Below are positions 42,853-50,782 of a stretch of DNA of 64,000 nucleotides, one piece after another (the stretch's first letter is position 1; every line of letters begins with the position of its first letter). The notes beneath the pieces are model-generated. The model was not told where the DNA came from, did no database searches, and was given only the letters and a program-made list of their open reading frames with translations. The position numbers and the translations under genes are program-made. Source of the stretch: Micromonospora craniellae (lineage in GTDB: Bacteria; Actinomycetota; Actinomycetes; Mycobacteriales; Micromonosporaceae); the NCBI RefSeq assembly GCF_014764405.1, contig NZ_CP061725.1, positions 4,402,001 to 4,466,000 on the forward strand, written 5' to 3'.

Positions 42853-43245
42853 ATGACACGGGCGCGTATGCCCCGTCCGCACGAGGTGGCCGCCGCACGG
42901 CGTGATCCGCGACTGCTGAAAGCGCTGCGTGAGCGGCGAAAGGACGAAGCCTGGCGCACCAGGGGAACATGTCAGAGCGTCGATCCGGAGACGTTCTTTC
43001 CGGCACCGAACGAGCCGGCCGACGCGGCGGTGGCGCTCTGCAACAGTTGTGACGTGCAGGGTTCCTGTCTGGCCTGGGCACTTGAGGTGGGCGACTGCCA
43101 CGGTGTGTGGGGTGGCACCACACCCCGCGAACGGCGGGCGATGTTGGTGGCCTGGCGTGACGAGGTCCAACCCGATCCGGACGCCGCCAGCGAGGCGGGT
43201 CCGCCGGTACGCGATCAACTGCTCACCCTGGTGCCCCTGAGCTGA
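42853..43245 (+). CDS. WhiB-family iron-sulfur regulator
   Basis: 130-residue Wbl protein. Ligands C40, C63, C66 and C72 (TCQS..., LCNSCDVQGSC), then GVWGG (84-88) and a basic C-terminal stretch TPRERRAMLVAW. An additional C82 is present. It has a 35-residue N-terminal extension rich in Arg and an acidic C-terminus, and lacks the AT-hook of WhiB7. GGGGGAGGTGGGTGG precedes the ATG. It is not WhiB1 (which lies at 59041) or WhiB7; the subclass is unclear. An operator-like palindrome lies 40 bases upstream. Confidence 0.88.
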   Translation: MTRARMPRPHEVAAARRDPRLLKALRERRKDEAWRTRGTCQSVDPETFFPAPNEPADAAVALCNSCDVQGSCLAWALEVGDCHGVWGGTTPRERRAMLVAWRDEVQPDPDAASEAGPPVRDQLLTLVPLS

Positions 43246-43258
43246 TCCGAGAACAGGC

Positions 43259-43311
43259 CGGCCCGGGGTCGGACGGCCGCGTCTGGCGACGTACCGTCCG
43301 ACCCCGGGCCG
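43259..43311 (+). terminator. Terminator hairpin of the WhiB-like gene
   Basis: 18 bp perfect stem, arms 43259-43276 (CGGCCCGGGGTCGGACGG) and 43294-43311, 17-base loop, 14 bases after the stop codon and just before the next gene. Confidence 0.7.
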
Positions 43312-43326
43312 CGCAGAATGGGTGCC

Positions 43327-43941
43327 GTGCCACACGACGACCTCATCGAGACCCCGTACGGCCCGGCGCGGGTGGACACCGCCCGGCCGCCCGGCCCGGC
43401 CCACGCGCTCCTGGTGCTCGGGCACGGGGCAGGCGGCGGGGTCGACGCGCCGGACCTGCTCGCGTTCTGCGATGCGGCGGTGGCCGTCGGGCTGGTGGTG
43501 GCCCGGGTGACCCAGCCGTACCGGGTCGCCGGTCGGCGTGCTCCGGCCCCGGCCGGACACCTCGACGCGGCGTGGACCGCCGTGCTGACCGTGCTGCGGG
43601 CGCGCCATCCGGGCGTACCGCTGCTGGTGGGGGGTCGCTCCAGCGGCGCGCGAGTGGCCTGCCGGACGGCGCGCGGTGTGGGCGCCGCCGGGGTGGTCGC
43701 GCTCGCCTTTCCGCTGCATCCGCCCGGTCGGCCGGAGCGGAGCCGGGCAGCCGAGTTGACCACCGAGGTGCCGACGCTTGTGGTCAACGGCGACCGGGAC
43801 CCGTTCGGGGTGCCCGAGCCGGGGCCGGGGGTTCGCGTGGTGGTCCGGCCGGGCCAGCGCCACGACCTGCGCGGCGACCCGGCCGGTACGGCGGATCTGG
43901 TGATCGACTGGCTGCGCGAGCACGGCTGGGTGCGGACCTGA
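43327..43941 (+). CDS. Alpha/beta hydrolase (KANL3/Tex30-like)
   Basis: 204-residue small hydrolase. HALLVLGHGAGGGVD carries the oxyanion-hole GHGAGG, VGGRSSGARVA is the nucleophile elbow (GRSSG, Ser), VNGDRDPFG the acid and GQRHDLRG the histidine region. This is the pattern of KANL3/Tex30 or dienelactone hydrolase-like proteins. The GTG at 43327 follows CAGAAT by 7 bases (leaderless); ATG 43318 in frame would overlap the -10. Substrate unknown. Confidence 0.8.
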   Translation: MPHDDLIETPYGPARVDTARPPGPAHALLVLGHGAGGGVDAPDLLAFCDAAVAVGLVVARVTQPYRVAGRRAPAPAGHLDAAWTAVLTVLRARHPGVPLLVGGRSSGARVACRTARGVGAAGVVALAFPLHPPGRPERSRAAELTTEVPTLVVNGDRDPFGVPEPGPGVRVVVRPGQRHDLRGDPAGTADLVIDWLREHGWVRT

Positions 43942-44138
43942 CCGAACGCCGGACGCCCGCCCGGAACGCGGGCATCGCCCACGCCTGCGCGGCCCGCGCC
44001 GTTTCCGGTGGCCGCGCCGGGTCGTTGCATCCGATGGTGTCGCCCGTCCGGTCCGGGCGGCGACACCGGGCTCCCAGGCCCTTCCTGGTCCCAGCCGCGT
44101 CATCCGCGCGGCCGGGACCAGGATGGGGAGCCGGATCC

Positions 44139-44165
44139 GGAATGCCCCGGCCCGCGGTGGGTGTT
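44139..44165 (+). promoter_or_regulatory. SigR-type promoter upstream of sigR
   Basis: GGAAT (44139-44143), 19-base spacer, GTT (44163-44165): the consensus recognised by SigR/SigH (GGAAT-N18/19-GTT). Transcription would start near 44173, 30 bases before the upstream GTG of sigR. This fits autoregulation, as known for sigR of Streptomyces coelicolor. Confidence 0.65.
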
Positions 44166-44202
44166 GAACCCCTCGGATGACCACTGTGCGAGGGGGTGAA
44201 CG

Positions 44203-45012
44203 GTGCCGACCGAGATCCGGAACCGGGAACGCGACGAACGGGACGTGCGGCAGCTACGGCAGTTGCTGGCGGGCCCGGACTGGTCGGTGACGGTGTCACC
44301 GGCCGAGGTGGCGACGGGCACACCCGTCGGAACCGAGTATTCCGGTAGGTCCGTGCGCGTATCCTCGGCGGGGAAGCATCCGACCCGAGGGGATGTGCGG
44401 TTGACCACCGAGAAGACGGACGAGCGCAGGGCCCGGTTCGAGCGGGACGCGATGCCATTCGTCGATCAGCTGTACGCGGCCGGCCTGCGAATGACGCGTA
44501 ACCCGGCGGATGCCGAGGACCTGGTCCAGGAGACCTACCTGAAGGCGTACGCCGCCTTCCACCAGTTCGAGCAGGGCACGAACCTGAAGGCCTGGCTCTA
44601 CCGGATCCTGACCAACACCTACATCAACTCCTACCGGAAACGGCAGCGGCAGCCGGTGCAGGCGCCCACCGACGAGATCACCGACTGGCAGCTCGCCGAG
44701 GCCGAGTCGCACACCTCCAGCGGGTTGCGCTCCGCCGAGACGGAGGCGCTCGACCGGCTGCCCGACAGCGACGTCAAGGAGGCCCTCCAGCAGTTGCCGG
44801 AGGAGTTCCGGCTGGCGGTTTACCTGACCGACGTCGAGGGGTTCTCCTACAAGGAGGTCGCCGACATCATGGGTACGCCGATCGGCACCGTGATGTCGCG
44901 GTTGCACCGCGGTCGTCGTAATCTGCGCAAGCTGCTCGAGGGCTACGCCGCGGAGCGCGGCTTCTCCGCCGCGCCGTCGTCGGCCCGGGCTGCCACCGGC
45001 CGGGAGGTGTGA
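44203..45012 (+). CDS. sigR: ECF sigma factor SigR/SigH (redox stress), long form
   Basis: Group IV sigma factor of the SigR/SigH (ECF12) type, 269 residues from the upstream GTG. Region 2 begins near residue 78 (RFERDAMPFVDQLYAAGLRMTRNPADAEDLVQETYLKAYAAFHQF) and region 4 ends the protein (LPEEFRLAVYLTDVEGFSYKEVADIMGTPIGTVMSRLHRGRRNLRKLL). It directs thiol-oxidative stress genes (thioredoxins, mycothiol recycling, proteases). The first 64 residues are an extension before an internal GTG at 44395. In S. coelicolor a comparable extension (SigR') is made from the induced promoter and is unstable. Both starts have purine-rich sites upstream. rsrA follows after 1 base. Confidence 0.92.
   Translation: MPTEIRNRERDERDVRQLRQLLAGPDWSVTVSPAEVATGTPVGTEYSGRSVRVSSAGKHPTRGDVRLTTEKTDERRARFERDAMPFVDQLYAAGLRMTRNPADAEDLVQETYLKAYAAFHQFEQGTNLKAWLYRILTNTYINSYRKRQRQPVQAPTDEITDWQLAEAESHTSSGLRSAETEALDRLPDSDVKEALQQLPEEFRLAVYLTDVEGFSYKEVADIMGTPIGTVMSRLHRGRRNLRKLLEGYAAERGFSAAPSSARAATGREV
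44386..44397 (+). promoter_or_regulatory. Internal start site for the short SigR form
   Basis: GAGGGG followed closely by GTG (44395-44397), in frame with the upstream start. Translation from here gives a 205-residue protein beginning MRLTTEKTDERRARFERD, the size of ordinary SigR. TATCCT at 44360-44365 may be the -10 of a constitutive promoter for this form. Confidence 0.5.
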
Positions 45013-45013
45013 C

Positions 45014-45301
45014 GTGGGCTGTGGAGACCCGCACGAGACGGACTGCCGCGAGGTCCTCGCCGAGGTCTACCTCTACCTCGATCTGGAGTGCGCCCAGGAG
45101 CGACGTTCCCGGATCCGTATCCACCTCGATGAATGCGGTCCCTGCCTGCGGGAGTACGGCATCGAGCAGGAGGTGAAGGCGCTGGTGGCCCGATGCTGCG
45201 GCAACGAGTCCGCGCCCGACGAACTGCGCGAGCGACTGCGGGTACGACTCAGCGAGATCGTGGTCTTCGAGAGCACCGAGTCCCGCGAACTGGCCGACTG
45301 A
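45014..45301 (+). CDS. rsrA: Anti-sigma factor RsrA (zinc-binding, redox-sensing)
   Basis: 95-residue ZAS-family anti-sigma factor. H37-x3-C41-x2-C44 (HLDECGPC) with C11 forms the zinc site, at the same positions as in S. coelicolor RsrA; C3, C61 and C62 are also conserved. Reduced zinc-bound RsrA holds SigR; disulfide formation releases zinc and the sigma factor. Its GTG start lies 1 base after the sigR stop. Equivalent of RshA (Rv3221A). Confidence 0.94.
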   Translation: MGCGDPHETDCREVLAEVYLYLDLECAQERRSRIRIHLDECGPCLREYGIEQEVKALVARCCGNESAPDELRERLRVRLSEIVVFESTESRELAD

Positions 45302-45331
45302 ACCAGCCGGCACGCACCCGCCTGAGACGAC

Positions 45332-45363
45332 GACGCCGGTGGCCCGTACGGGCCACCGGCGTC
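45332..45363. terminator. Bidirectional terminator between rsrA and bL37
   Basis: Perfect 32 bp palindrome, arms GACGCCGGTGGCCCGT (45332-45347) and 45348-45363, lying between the convergent rsrA (stop 45301) and bL37 (stop 45400) genes. Confidence 0.7.
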
Positions 45364-45399
45364 TCGCTGTCCGGTCCGGGCGGGACCGGAGCGTCGCCG

Positions 45400-45474
45400 T
45401 CAGGAGTTGGGGCGCTTGCCGTGGTTGGCGGCGCTCTTCTTCCGGGCCTTCTTCTTGCGGGCCTTCTTCGCCAT
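45400..45474 (-). CDS. 50S ribosomal protein bL37 (24 aa)
   Basis: Very short gene: MAKKARKKKARKKSAANHGK then RPNS. It matches the actinobacterial 24-residue ribosomal protein bL37 found in mycobacterial ribosome structures, where it sits in the 23S rRNA near the peptidyl transferase region. GAGGAGG 5 bases before the ATG is an excellent Shine-Dalgarno site. Its place next to sigR/rsrA is conserved in actinobacteria. It is easily missed by gene finders because of its size and Lys/Arg composition. Confidence 0.88.
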   Translation of the reverse strand: MAKKARKKKARKKSAANHGKRPNS

Positions 45475-45674
45475 ACTGACCTCCTCGTGATGATCGTCTG
45501 CGCTCGACCTCGACCCCGGGGCACGCACCGGCCCACCCGGAGCCAGGGCTCGACCCGTTGATGCTAGTGCCGACGGCGTCGACGCATCCGCGCCGGGGCT
45601 GCTGCTCGCCGCCCGTGGACGACCGTCACATGATTGGATGTTGCGCAGGCAGTCGTGAGAGAAGGGGCCGGGAG

Positions 45675-45890
45675 ATGGCCGAGGAGATCCGCGCCGAGAT
45701 GGTGGCGAACGTCTGGAAGGTCGTCGCGTCGGCCGGGGACACCGTGTCCGAGGGGGACACCCTGGTGATCCTGGAGTCGATGAAGATGGAGATCCCGGTG
45801 ATCGCGGAGTCCGACGGGATCGTCCAGCAGCTCGCGGTCAACGAGGGCGACGTGGTGCAGGACGGTGACCTGATCGCGGTGATCGGTTGA
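45675..45890 (+). CDS. Biotin/lipoyl attachment protein (BCCP-like)
   Basis: 71-residue single-domain carrier with ESMKMEIP, where K37 is the attachment lysine; the flanking Met residues point to biotin. Same length and place as Rv3221c (TB7.3) of M. tuberculosis. It probably serves an acyl-CoA carboxylase encoded elsewhere. GGGGCCGGGAG precedes the ATG. The last codon overlaps the TTG start of the GNAT gene (TTGA). Confidence 0.92.
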   Translation: MAEEIRAEMVANVWKVVASAGDTVSEGDTLVILESMKMEIPVIAESDGIVQQLAVNEGDVVQDGDLIAVIG

Positions 45891-46444
45891 TTCGCGTCCT
45901 GGTCCGACCGGCCGAGCCGGCCGACTTCGCCGCGGTGGCCCGGCTGACCGTCGCGGCGTACGAGGCCGACGGCCAGCTGAAGGGCGAGAGCGGCTACGCC
46001 GAGGTCCTCGCCGACGTCAGCGGTCGGGCGGCACACGGCCGGATCCTGATCGCCGTCGACCCGGCCACCGGCCAGGTGCTCGGCACGGTCACCTTCGTGC
46101 TGCCGGGCAGCAGGTACGCCGAGATGTGCGGGCCGGGCGAGGCGGAGTTCCGGATGCTGGCGGTCGATCCGGCGGCACAGGGTCGGGGTGCCGGAGCCGC
46201 ACTGGTCGAGGCGTGCGTGGCAGAGGCGACCGAGTTGGCGTGCACGGCCCTGGTGATCTGCGTACGCGCCGGCCACGCCGAGCCGGCGCACTGGCTCTAC
46301 CAGCGGCGCGGCTTCGTCCGCGTACCGGAACAGGACTGGTCGCCGTTGCCCGGCGTCGACCTGCTCGCCCTGCGCCTGGCTCTCACCGCAGCGCCGCCGG
46401 GCCGTGACGACAGCGGGTGCGGCTCAGCCGATCGCGAGGAGTAG
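45887..46444 (+). CDS. GNAT-family N-acetyltransferase
   Basis: 185-residue GNAT protein. Beta strand RVLVRPAEPADFAAVARLTVAAY opens the fold, and EFRMLAVDPAAQGRGAGAALVEACVAEA holds the acetyl-CoA binding Q/R-x-x-G-x-G/A loop (AQGRGAG). HWLYQRRGFVRVPEQD is the C-terminal signature. It starts at TTG, overlapping the BCCP stop by 4 bases, and is translationally coupled. Substrate unknown. Confidence 0.85.
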   Translation: MIRVLVRPAEPADFAAVARLTVAAYEADGQLKGESGYAEVLADVSGRAAHGRILIAVDPATGQVLGTVTFVLPGSRYAEMCGPGEAEFRMLAVDPAAQGRGAGAALVEACVAEATELACTALVICVRAGHAEPAHWLYQRRGFVRVPEQDWSPLPGVDLLALRLALTAAPPGRDDSGCGSADREE

Positions 46445-46566
46445 GCCGAGTGCGGTGAGTGCGATCGAGACCGGCACCATCACGGCCCGCTCCGGGGAGC
46501 ACGTCGATCAGCCCCGCGCGATCGAGGGCGATCACCGGAGTGTAGTGATCATCGGTGCGCGGCCGG

Positions 46567-47169
46567 TCACTCTTCGGCGCAGGGAGGCTCGGCAGGGGTG
46601 CGCGACTTCGCGGTGATCGCGGCGAGCAGTTCGTAGGCGACCTCCAACGCCACCTGCTTGCGGTCGGCGTCGGTGATGTCCGGCGTACGGACGGCGAACC
46701 AACTGCTGTGCACCGCGAACAGGGCCAGCACGGCCCGTAGCTGGGCACCGGCGCTGTCGTCCCCCCGGCAGAGCACGGAGGCCAGCCGGAACATCCGTTC
46801 GCGCAGCTCCCGGCCGGCGGAGAGGTTCTTCAGGGCCGTCTGGTTCTGCTCGAAGAAGCGCATCACCGAGGGCTGCTCGCCACTGAACATCGCGTCGGCG
46901 TACCGCTCGATCAGCGTCTGGCGGGTGGCCAGCGTGTCCGGCTGGGCCTCGCCCCAGGAGATCAGCGCGTCCATTCGGTCCAGGCGGTCCTCGACCACGC
47001 TGGTGACGATCTCGTCCTTGCTCTTGAAGTGGTAGTAGAGGGCGGCCTTGGTCACACCGAGCCGTTCGGCCACCTCACGCAGCGAGGTCGCCTCGTAGCC
47101 ATGCTCGGTGAAGAGTTCCAGCGCGACGGCCTTGATCCGCTCCCGGGTGCCGCCCGTGCTCTGGCTCAC
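46567..47169 (-). CDS. TetR-family repressor
   Basis: About 200-residue regulator. The N-terminal helix-turn-helix is RERIKAVALELFTEHGYEATSLREVAERLGVTKAALYYHFKSKDEIV (TetR signature), with a variable ligand domain after residue 60. The GTG at 47169 (VSQSTGGTRERI) fits the family start; GTG codons slightly upstream are alternatives. It is divergent from the MFS exporter gene with an imperfect palindrome between them, the classic layout of a ligand-relieved efflux system. Confidence 0.9.
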   Translation of the reverse strand: MSQSTGGTRERIKAVALELFTEHGYEATSLREVAERLGVTKAALYYHFKSKDEIVTSVVEDRLDRMDALISWGEAQPDTLATRQTLIERYADAMFSGEQPSVMRFFEQNQTALKNLSAGRELRERMFRLASVLCRGDDSAGAQLRAVLALFAVHSSWFAVRTPDITDADRKQVALEVAYELLAAITAKSRTPAEPPCAEE

Positions 47170-47209
47170 CTGCACCACCAATCCAGTTGACCGTCTTCTG
47201 CTGTCCAAC

Positions 47210-47227
47210 TTACCGTCCGGCTAGTAA
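47210..47227. promoter_or_regulatory. Candidate TetR operator
   Basis: Imperfect 18 bp palindrome TTAC-N4-CCGG-type (TTACCGTCCGGCTAGTAA) between the divergent TetR and MFS genes. ACTTAC and GTAAGT also flank a wider element (47208-47253). It lies over the likely promoter of the exporter (TAAGGT, 47225-47230). Confidence 0.5.
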
Positions 47228-47282
47228 GGTAGCTGGCCGGTCGGCAAGTAAGTGCGCCACATCTCGGGGGGAGAGCTTACCG

Positions 47283-48866
47283 ATGGCCCCACAGCAACAG
47301 GTCACCGCGCGACCCAACATCCGACTCGTCCTGTCCGGGCTGATGATCGCCATGATGCTGGCGATGCTCGACAACATGATCGTCAGCACCGCGCTGCCCC
47401 GCATCGTCGGCGAGTTCGGTGGGCTCAACCACTTCACCTGGGTGGTCACCGCGTACGTGCTGGGCACCACCGTCTCCACCCCGATCTGGGGCAAGCTCGG
47501 CGACCTGTACGGCCGCAAGAACGTCTTCCTCACCGCCGTGGTGCTCTTCCTGTTCGGCTCCGCGCTCTGCGGGATGGCCGGGTCGTCGGCCCTCGGCGGA
47601 CCCGACGACGGGATGGTCCAGCTCATCACCTTCCGCGCGGTGCAGGGCCTCGGCGCCGGTGGCCTGATGGTCGGCGTGATGGCGATCATCGGCGATCTGG
47701 TCCCGCCCCGGGAGCGAGGCCGGTACCAGGGCATGATCGCCGGAATCATGGCCATCGCCATGGTGGCCGGCCCGCTGGTCGGCGGCTTCATCACCGACCA
47801 CCTCTCCTGGCGCTGGGCGTTCTACGTCAACCTCCCGCTCGGCGGTGTGGCGCTGGTGCTGCTCATCGCCACCCTGCGCCTGCCCCGGTACCGCACGGAG
47901 CACCGGATCGACTGGCTCGGCGCCGCCCTGCTGTCGGTCGGCATCACCGCGATCGTGCTGATCACGACCTGGGGCGGCAACGAGTACGCCTGGCGCTCCC
48001 CGCAGATCCTCGGCCTCGCCGGCCTGGCGCTCGCCGCGCTGGTGGCCTTCGGTTTCGTCGAGCGGCGGGCCCCCGAGCCGATCCTGCCGCTGGGACTGTT
48101 CGCCAACCGGAACTTCGCCCTCATCTCGACGATCGGCTTCCTGCTCGGCTTCGCGATGTTCGGCGCGATGAACTTCCTCCCGCTCTACCAGCAGACCGTG
48201 CAGGGCGCCTCGGCCACCGACTCGGGCCTGCTCCTGCTGCCGCTGATGTTCGGCATGCTGGTGGTGTCGCTGCTCGTCGGCCGGGCCATCACCCGGACCG
48301 GTCGCTACCGGATCTATCCGATCGTCGGCGGCGCGGTGATGGCCGTCGGGCTCGCCCTGCTGAGCCTGCTGGAGGTGCACACCAGCAAGGTCCAGTCGTC
48401 GTTCTACATGATCGTGCTCGGCGCCGGCATGGGCTTCCTCATGCAGACGACGATGCTGATCGCGCAGAACAGCGTGGAGCAGAAGGACCTCGGCGCGGCC
48501 AGCGGCGCGGCGACCTTCTTCCGCTCCATCGGCGGGTCGTTCGGCATCTCGCTGTTCGGCGCGATCTTCGCCAACCGGCTGGCCGGTACCGCCGCCGGTG
48601 GCGCCTTCAGCGGCGGCGGCGAGGCCGGGGCCGCGATGAACATCGAACAGCTCCGGGATCTGCCGGCGCAGGCCCGCGAGGCGGTGCTCGGTGGGCTGGC
48701 CGACGCGATCTCGCACGTCTTCGGATGGGCGGTGCTCTTCGCCGTGCTGGTGCCGGTGCTCGCCTGGTTCGTCCGGGAGATTCCGCTGCGCACCAGCAAC
48801 GAACCGACCGGCACTCCCGAGGAACAGGCCGAAACCGCCCTCGCCCGCTCCCCGTCCGGGATGTAA
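47283..48866 (+). CDS. DHA2-family (14 TM) drug efflux transporter
   Basis: 527-residue EmrB/QacA-type MFS proton antiporter. Motif A-like GKLGDLYGRKNVF, motif C region GLGAGGLMVGVMAIIGDLVPPRERGRYQG, and D in MLAMLDNMIVSTALPRIVGEFGG (TM1 motif D1) identify the DHA2 drug exporters; 14 hydrophobic segments can be counted. The GGGGGGAGAG site precedes the ATG by 8 bases. Its stop codon TAA is part of a palindromic repeat copy. Regulated by the divergent TetR protein by inference. Confidence 0.9.
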   Translation: MAPQQQVTARPNIRLVLSGLMIAMMLAMLDNMIVSTALPRIVGEFGGLNHFTWVVTAYVLGTTVSTPIWGKLGDLYGRKNVFLTAVVLFLFGSALCGMAGSSALGGPDDGMVQLITFRAVQGLGAGGLMVGVMAIIGDLVPPRERGRYQGMIAGIMAIAMVAGPLVGGFITDHLSWRWAFYVNLPLGGVALVLLIATLRLPRYRTEHRIDWLGAALLSVGITAIVLITTWGGNEYAWRSPQILGLAGLALAALVAFGFVERRAPEPILPLGLFANRNFALISTIGFLLGFAMFGAMNFLPLYQQTVQGASATDSGLLLLPLMFGMLVVSLLVGRAITRTGRYRIYPIVGGAVMAVGLALLSLLEVHTSKVQSSFYMIVLGAGMGFLMQTTMLIAQNSVEQKDLGAASGAATFFRSIGGSFGISLFGAIFANRLAGTAAGGAFSGGGEAGAAMNIEQLRDLPAQAREAVLGGLADAISHVFGWAVLFAVLVPVLAWFVREIPLRTSNEPTGTPEEQAETALARSPSGM

Positions 48867-48918
48867 GGAAGGGTCCCCTGCTAACGCCTCGTGCATAGCA
48901 GGGGACCCTTCCTTACAT
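48863..48918 (+). repeat. Palindromic 3'-end repeat, copy 3 (perfect arms)
   Basis: Best copy of the family: including T48862, arms 48862-48883 and 48896-48917 are exact complements over 22 bases, with the 12-base core ACGCCTCGTGCA. The stop codon of the MFS gene (TAA, 48864-48866) lies inside its left arm. There is no T-tract and no visible target-site duplication. Confidence 0.85.
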
Positions 48919-48941
48919 CCGTGGGCGCGAGATGCGGTAGG

Positions 48942-50609
48942 TCAGGGTGGGCCGGGGAGGCGGGGCCGGAACGGCCGCAGCAGCCGGCTCAGCAGGGCGC
49001 GGAGCGGAGAACGGTGCCCACCGCCGGGGGCGCCGGCCAGGGTGCGCGCCACGGTGACGCTGCCCGGGTCGAGATCCGGGGTGGCCAGCGCCAGGTGGGC
49101 CACGGAGGCGGCCATCGCCACCGGCCCCTGCCGGGTCGCCTCGGCCACCGTGGCCAGTCGGGCGGCGACCAGCCCGGCCACGTCGGGTCGGACCGACGGG
49201 TCCACCCAGGCGGCGGTGACCAGCGCGAACAGGGCCGCCTCGGTGACCTCCTCGGTGTCGGTCAACTCGGTCAGCACCCGCCGTCGTGTCGAGGCGGCCC
49301 ACGGCTCGTCGGTGCGGTGGTGCAGCAGGCCGAGGCAGGCCCACACCTGCACGCAGCGCACCCACAACGCCGGGTCCTGTCCGGCGAGCACCCGGCCCAG
49401 CGCGGTCGGCGGGGCCTCGGGTGGGTGGGCCAGCAGGCCGAGCAGGTCGGGCAGGTCGAGCGTGGCCAGCCCGACCGCCGTGTCGTACGCAGCCGGTGGG
49501 TGGGGCCAGGCGGGGTGGGCGACCTGCCGCAGCCGCCGGGCCGCGTCCGCCGAGGGCGGGGGCGGTGTCGGGCGCGCCTCGTCCGGGGCGGTGGCCGGCT
49601 GCCGGGTGCCCTCCGGGGGCGACGCGACCGGGGTCACCTGTCCCAACCAGGGCCGGCCCCGACAGCATTCGGCTAGGTCACCGTGCTCGTGGGAGTCGTC
49701 GGGATGGTCGCGGGCGAAGTCGGCCAGCGCGACCAGATGGCGTACGTCGGCGTCGCGCTGGAACCGCAGCCGGTGGGCGGTGTGTACCGCGCAGTCGAAG
49801 GACGGGTTGCGGGTCAACGCCCGCTCGATCCAGACCAGCGCCTCGTCCAGCCGGCCGTGGTCGGCCAGCGTGCCGGCGATGTCGGCGTACACGGCGAGGT
49901 CGTCCGGATCGTGGTCGACGGCGCGGCGCAGCGCGGCGAGCGCCTCCCGGGTACGGCCCGCGCTGCGCAGCGCGTACCCGAGCCAGACCTCGCCGATCTT
50001 GGACGGTGCGGCGCGTACGCCCCGGGCGGCCCAACGGACCGCGAGCGGCACCTCGCCCACCCGCCGGGCCAGCGCGGAGGCCGTGCCCAGCAGCAGCCCG
50101 TGTTCGGGGTGGACGGTGACCGCGTTGCGGGCCAGCGTCAGGTAGGCCGCCAGGGCGGCCCGGTCGGACGCGGGCACCGGGTCGGGCGCGGCGGCGCAGA
50201 CCTGCATCAGGACCCGGGCCGCCTGGTCCGGTCCGAGGCGTTCGGCCAGTTCGGGCGAGGTGACCCAGGGCACTCCGGCCCAGTCCGCGCCCGGTGCGTG
50301 CGCGGTGGCGGCCACCAGCAGGTCGAGCCCTTCGGCCGGGCGGCCGGCGGCGGCGAGCAGGTGTGCCCGGGCGACGACCGCGCCGATGAAGGTGTGGTGT
50401 TGCAGGGGGAAGAGTCGCACCGCGTCGTCACCGCCGGCGGCGGCCAGCCGGGCGAGGGTCTCGTGTACCTCGGGCAGCGTCGGTGCCCGGGCCAGCGCGG
50501 CCGCGACATGGTCAGCCGCGTGTGCCAGGTCGCCGGAGTCCAGGGCCTGCCGGGCCAGGGCCAGTTCCTCCGTCGCCGGCAACGCCCGATCGTCGGTTCC
50601 CTCGGCCAC
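48942..50609 (-). CDS. TPR-repeat protein
   Basis: 555-residue Ala/Arg-rich cytosolic protein with tetratricopeptide-like helices (ALARQALDSGDLAHAADHVAAALARAPTLPEVHETLARLA; GEVWLGYALRSAGRTREALAALRRAVDHDPDDLAVYADIAGTLADHGRLDEALVWIERALTRNP). A Pro-rich linker follows near residue 330 and then a helical C-terminal region. Likely a scaffold for protein contacts. The GTG at 50609 has AGAGGA. Function unknown. Confidence 0.8.
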   Translation of the reverse strand: MAEGTDDRALPATEELALARQALDSGDLAHAADHVAAALARAPTLPEVHETLARLAAAGGDDAVRLFPLQHHTFIGAVVARAHLLAAAGRPAEGLDLLVAATAHAPGADWAGVPWVTSPELAERLGPDQAARVLMQVCAAAPDPVPASDRAALAAYLTLARNAVTVHPEHGLLLGTASALARRVGEVPLAVRWAARGVRAAPSKIGEVWLGYALRSAGRTREALAALRRAVDHDPDDLAVYADIAGTLADHGRLDEALVWIERALTRNPSFDCAVHTAHRLRFQRDADVRHLVALADFARDHPDDSHEHGDLAECCRGRPWLGQVTPVASPPEGTRQPATAPDEARPTPPPPSADAARRLRQVAHPAWPHPPAAYDTAVGLATLDLPDLLGLLAHPPEAPPTALGRVLAGQDPALWVRCVQVWACLGLLHHRTDEPWAASTRRRVLTELTDTEEVTEAALFALVTAAWVDPSVRPDVAGLVAARLATVAEATRQGPVAMAASVAHLALATPDLDPGSVTVARTLAGAPGGGHRSPLRALLSRLLRPFRPRLPGPP

Positions 50610-50751
50610 GTCGTCCTCTCGGTGGTAGGTACGGGTTGCGCGGTGAGGTCGGGTCAGCGTAGGTGACGGCACCCAGTTTTGGTGATCCAATGCGCGGTAC
50701 TGCGCGTTCTGTTGCTCTTACGTGAAGAAACCTGCAAGACTGAGCATCAAG

Positions 50752-50768
50752 TGCGCGGTAACCGCGCA
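50752..50768 (+). promoter_or_regulatory. Palindromic operator upstream of the SIS gene
   Basis: TGCGCGGT-A-ACCGCGCA, a perfect 17 bp palindrome 14 bases before the start codon. A second copy of TGCGCGGTA occurs at 50691-50699. Position over the leader suggests a repressor site. Confidence 0.45.
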
Positions 50769-50782
50769 GGGGAGGAGTTCGC

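Noticed and set aside
44068..44132. Long imperfect hairpin upstream of sigR
   Set aside because: Arms around 44068-44099 and 44104-44132 pair over much of their length, but with several mismatches and no T-tract. It is most simply the terminator of the hydrolase gene and was not listed as a separate control element.
46427..46480. Possible 18-codon hydrophobic peptide (MVPVSIALTALGLLLAIG) on the minus strand
   Set aside because: A GGAG precedes it and it would be a single transmembrane helix, but it overlaps the GNAT gene end in antisense and nothing else supports expression.
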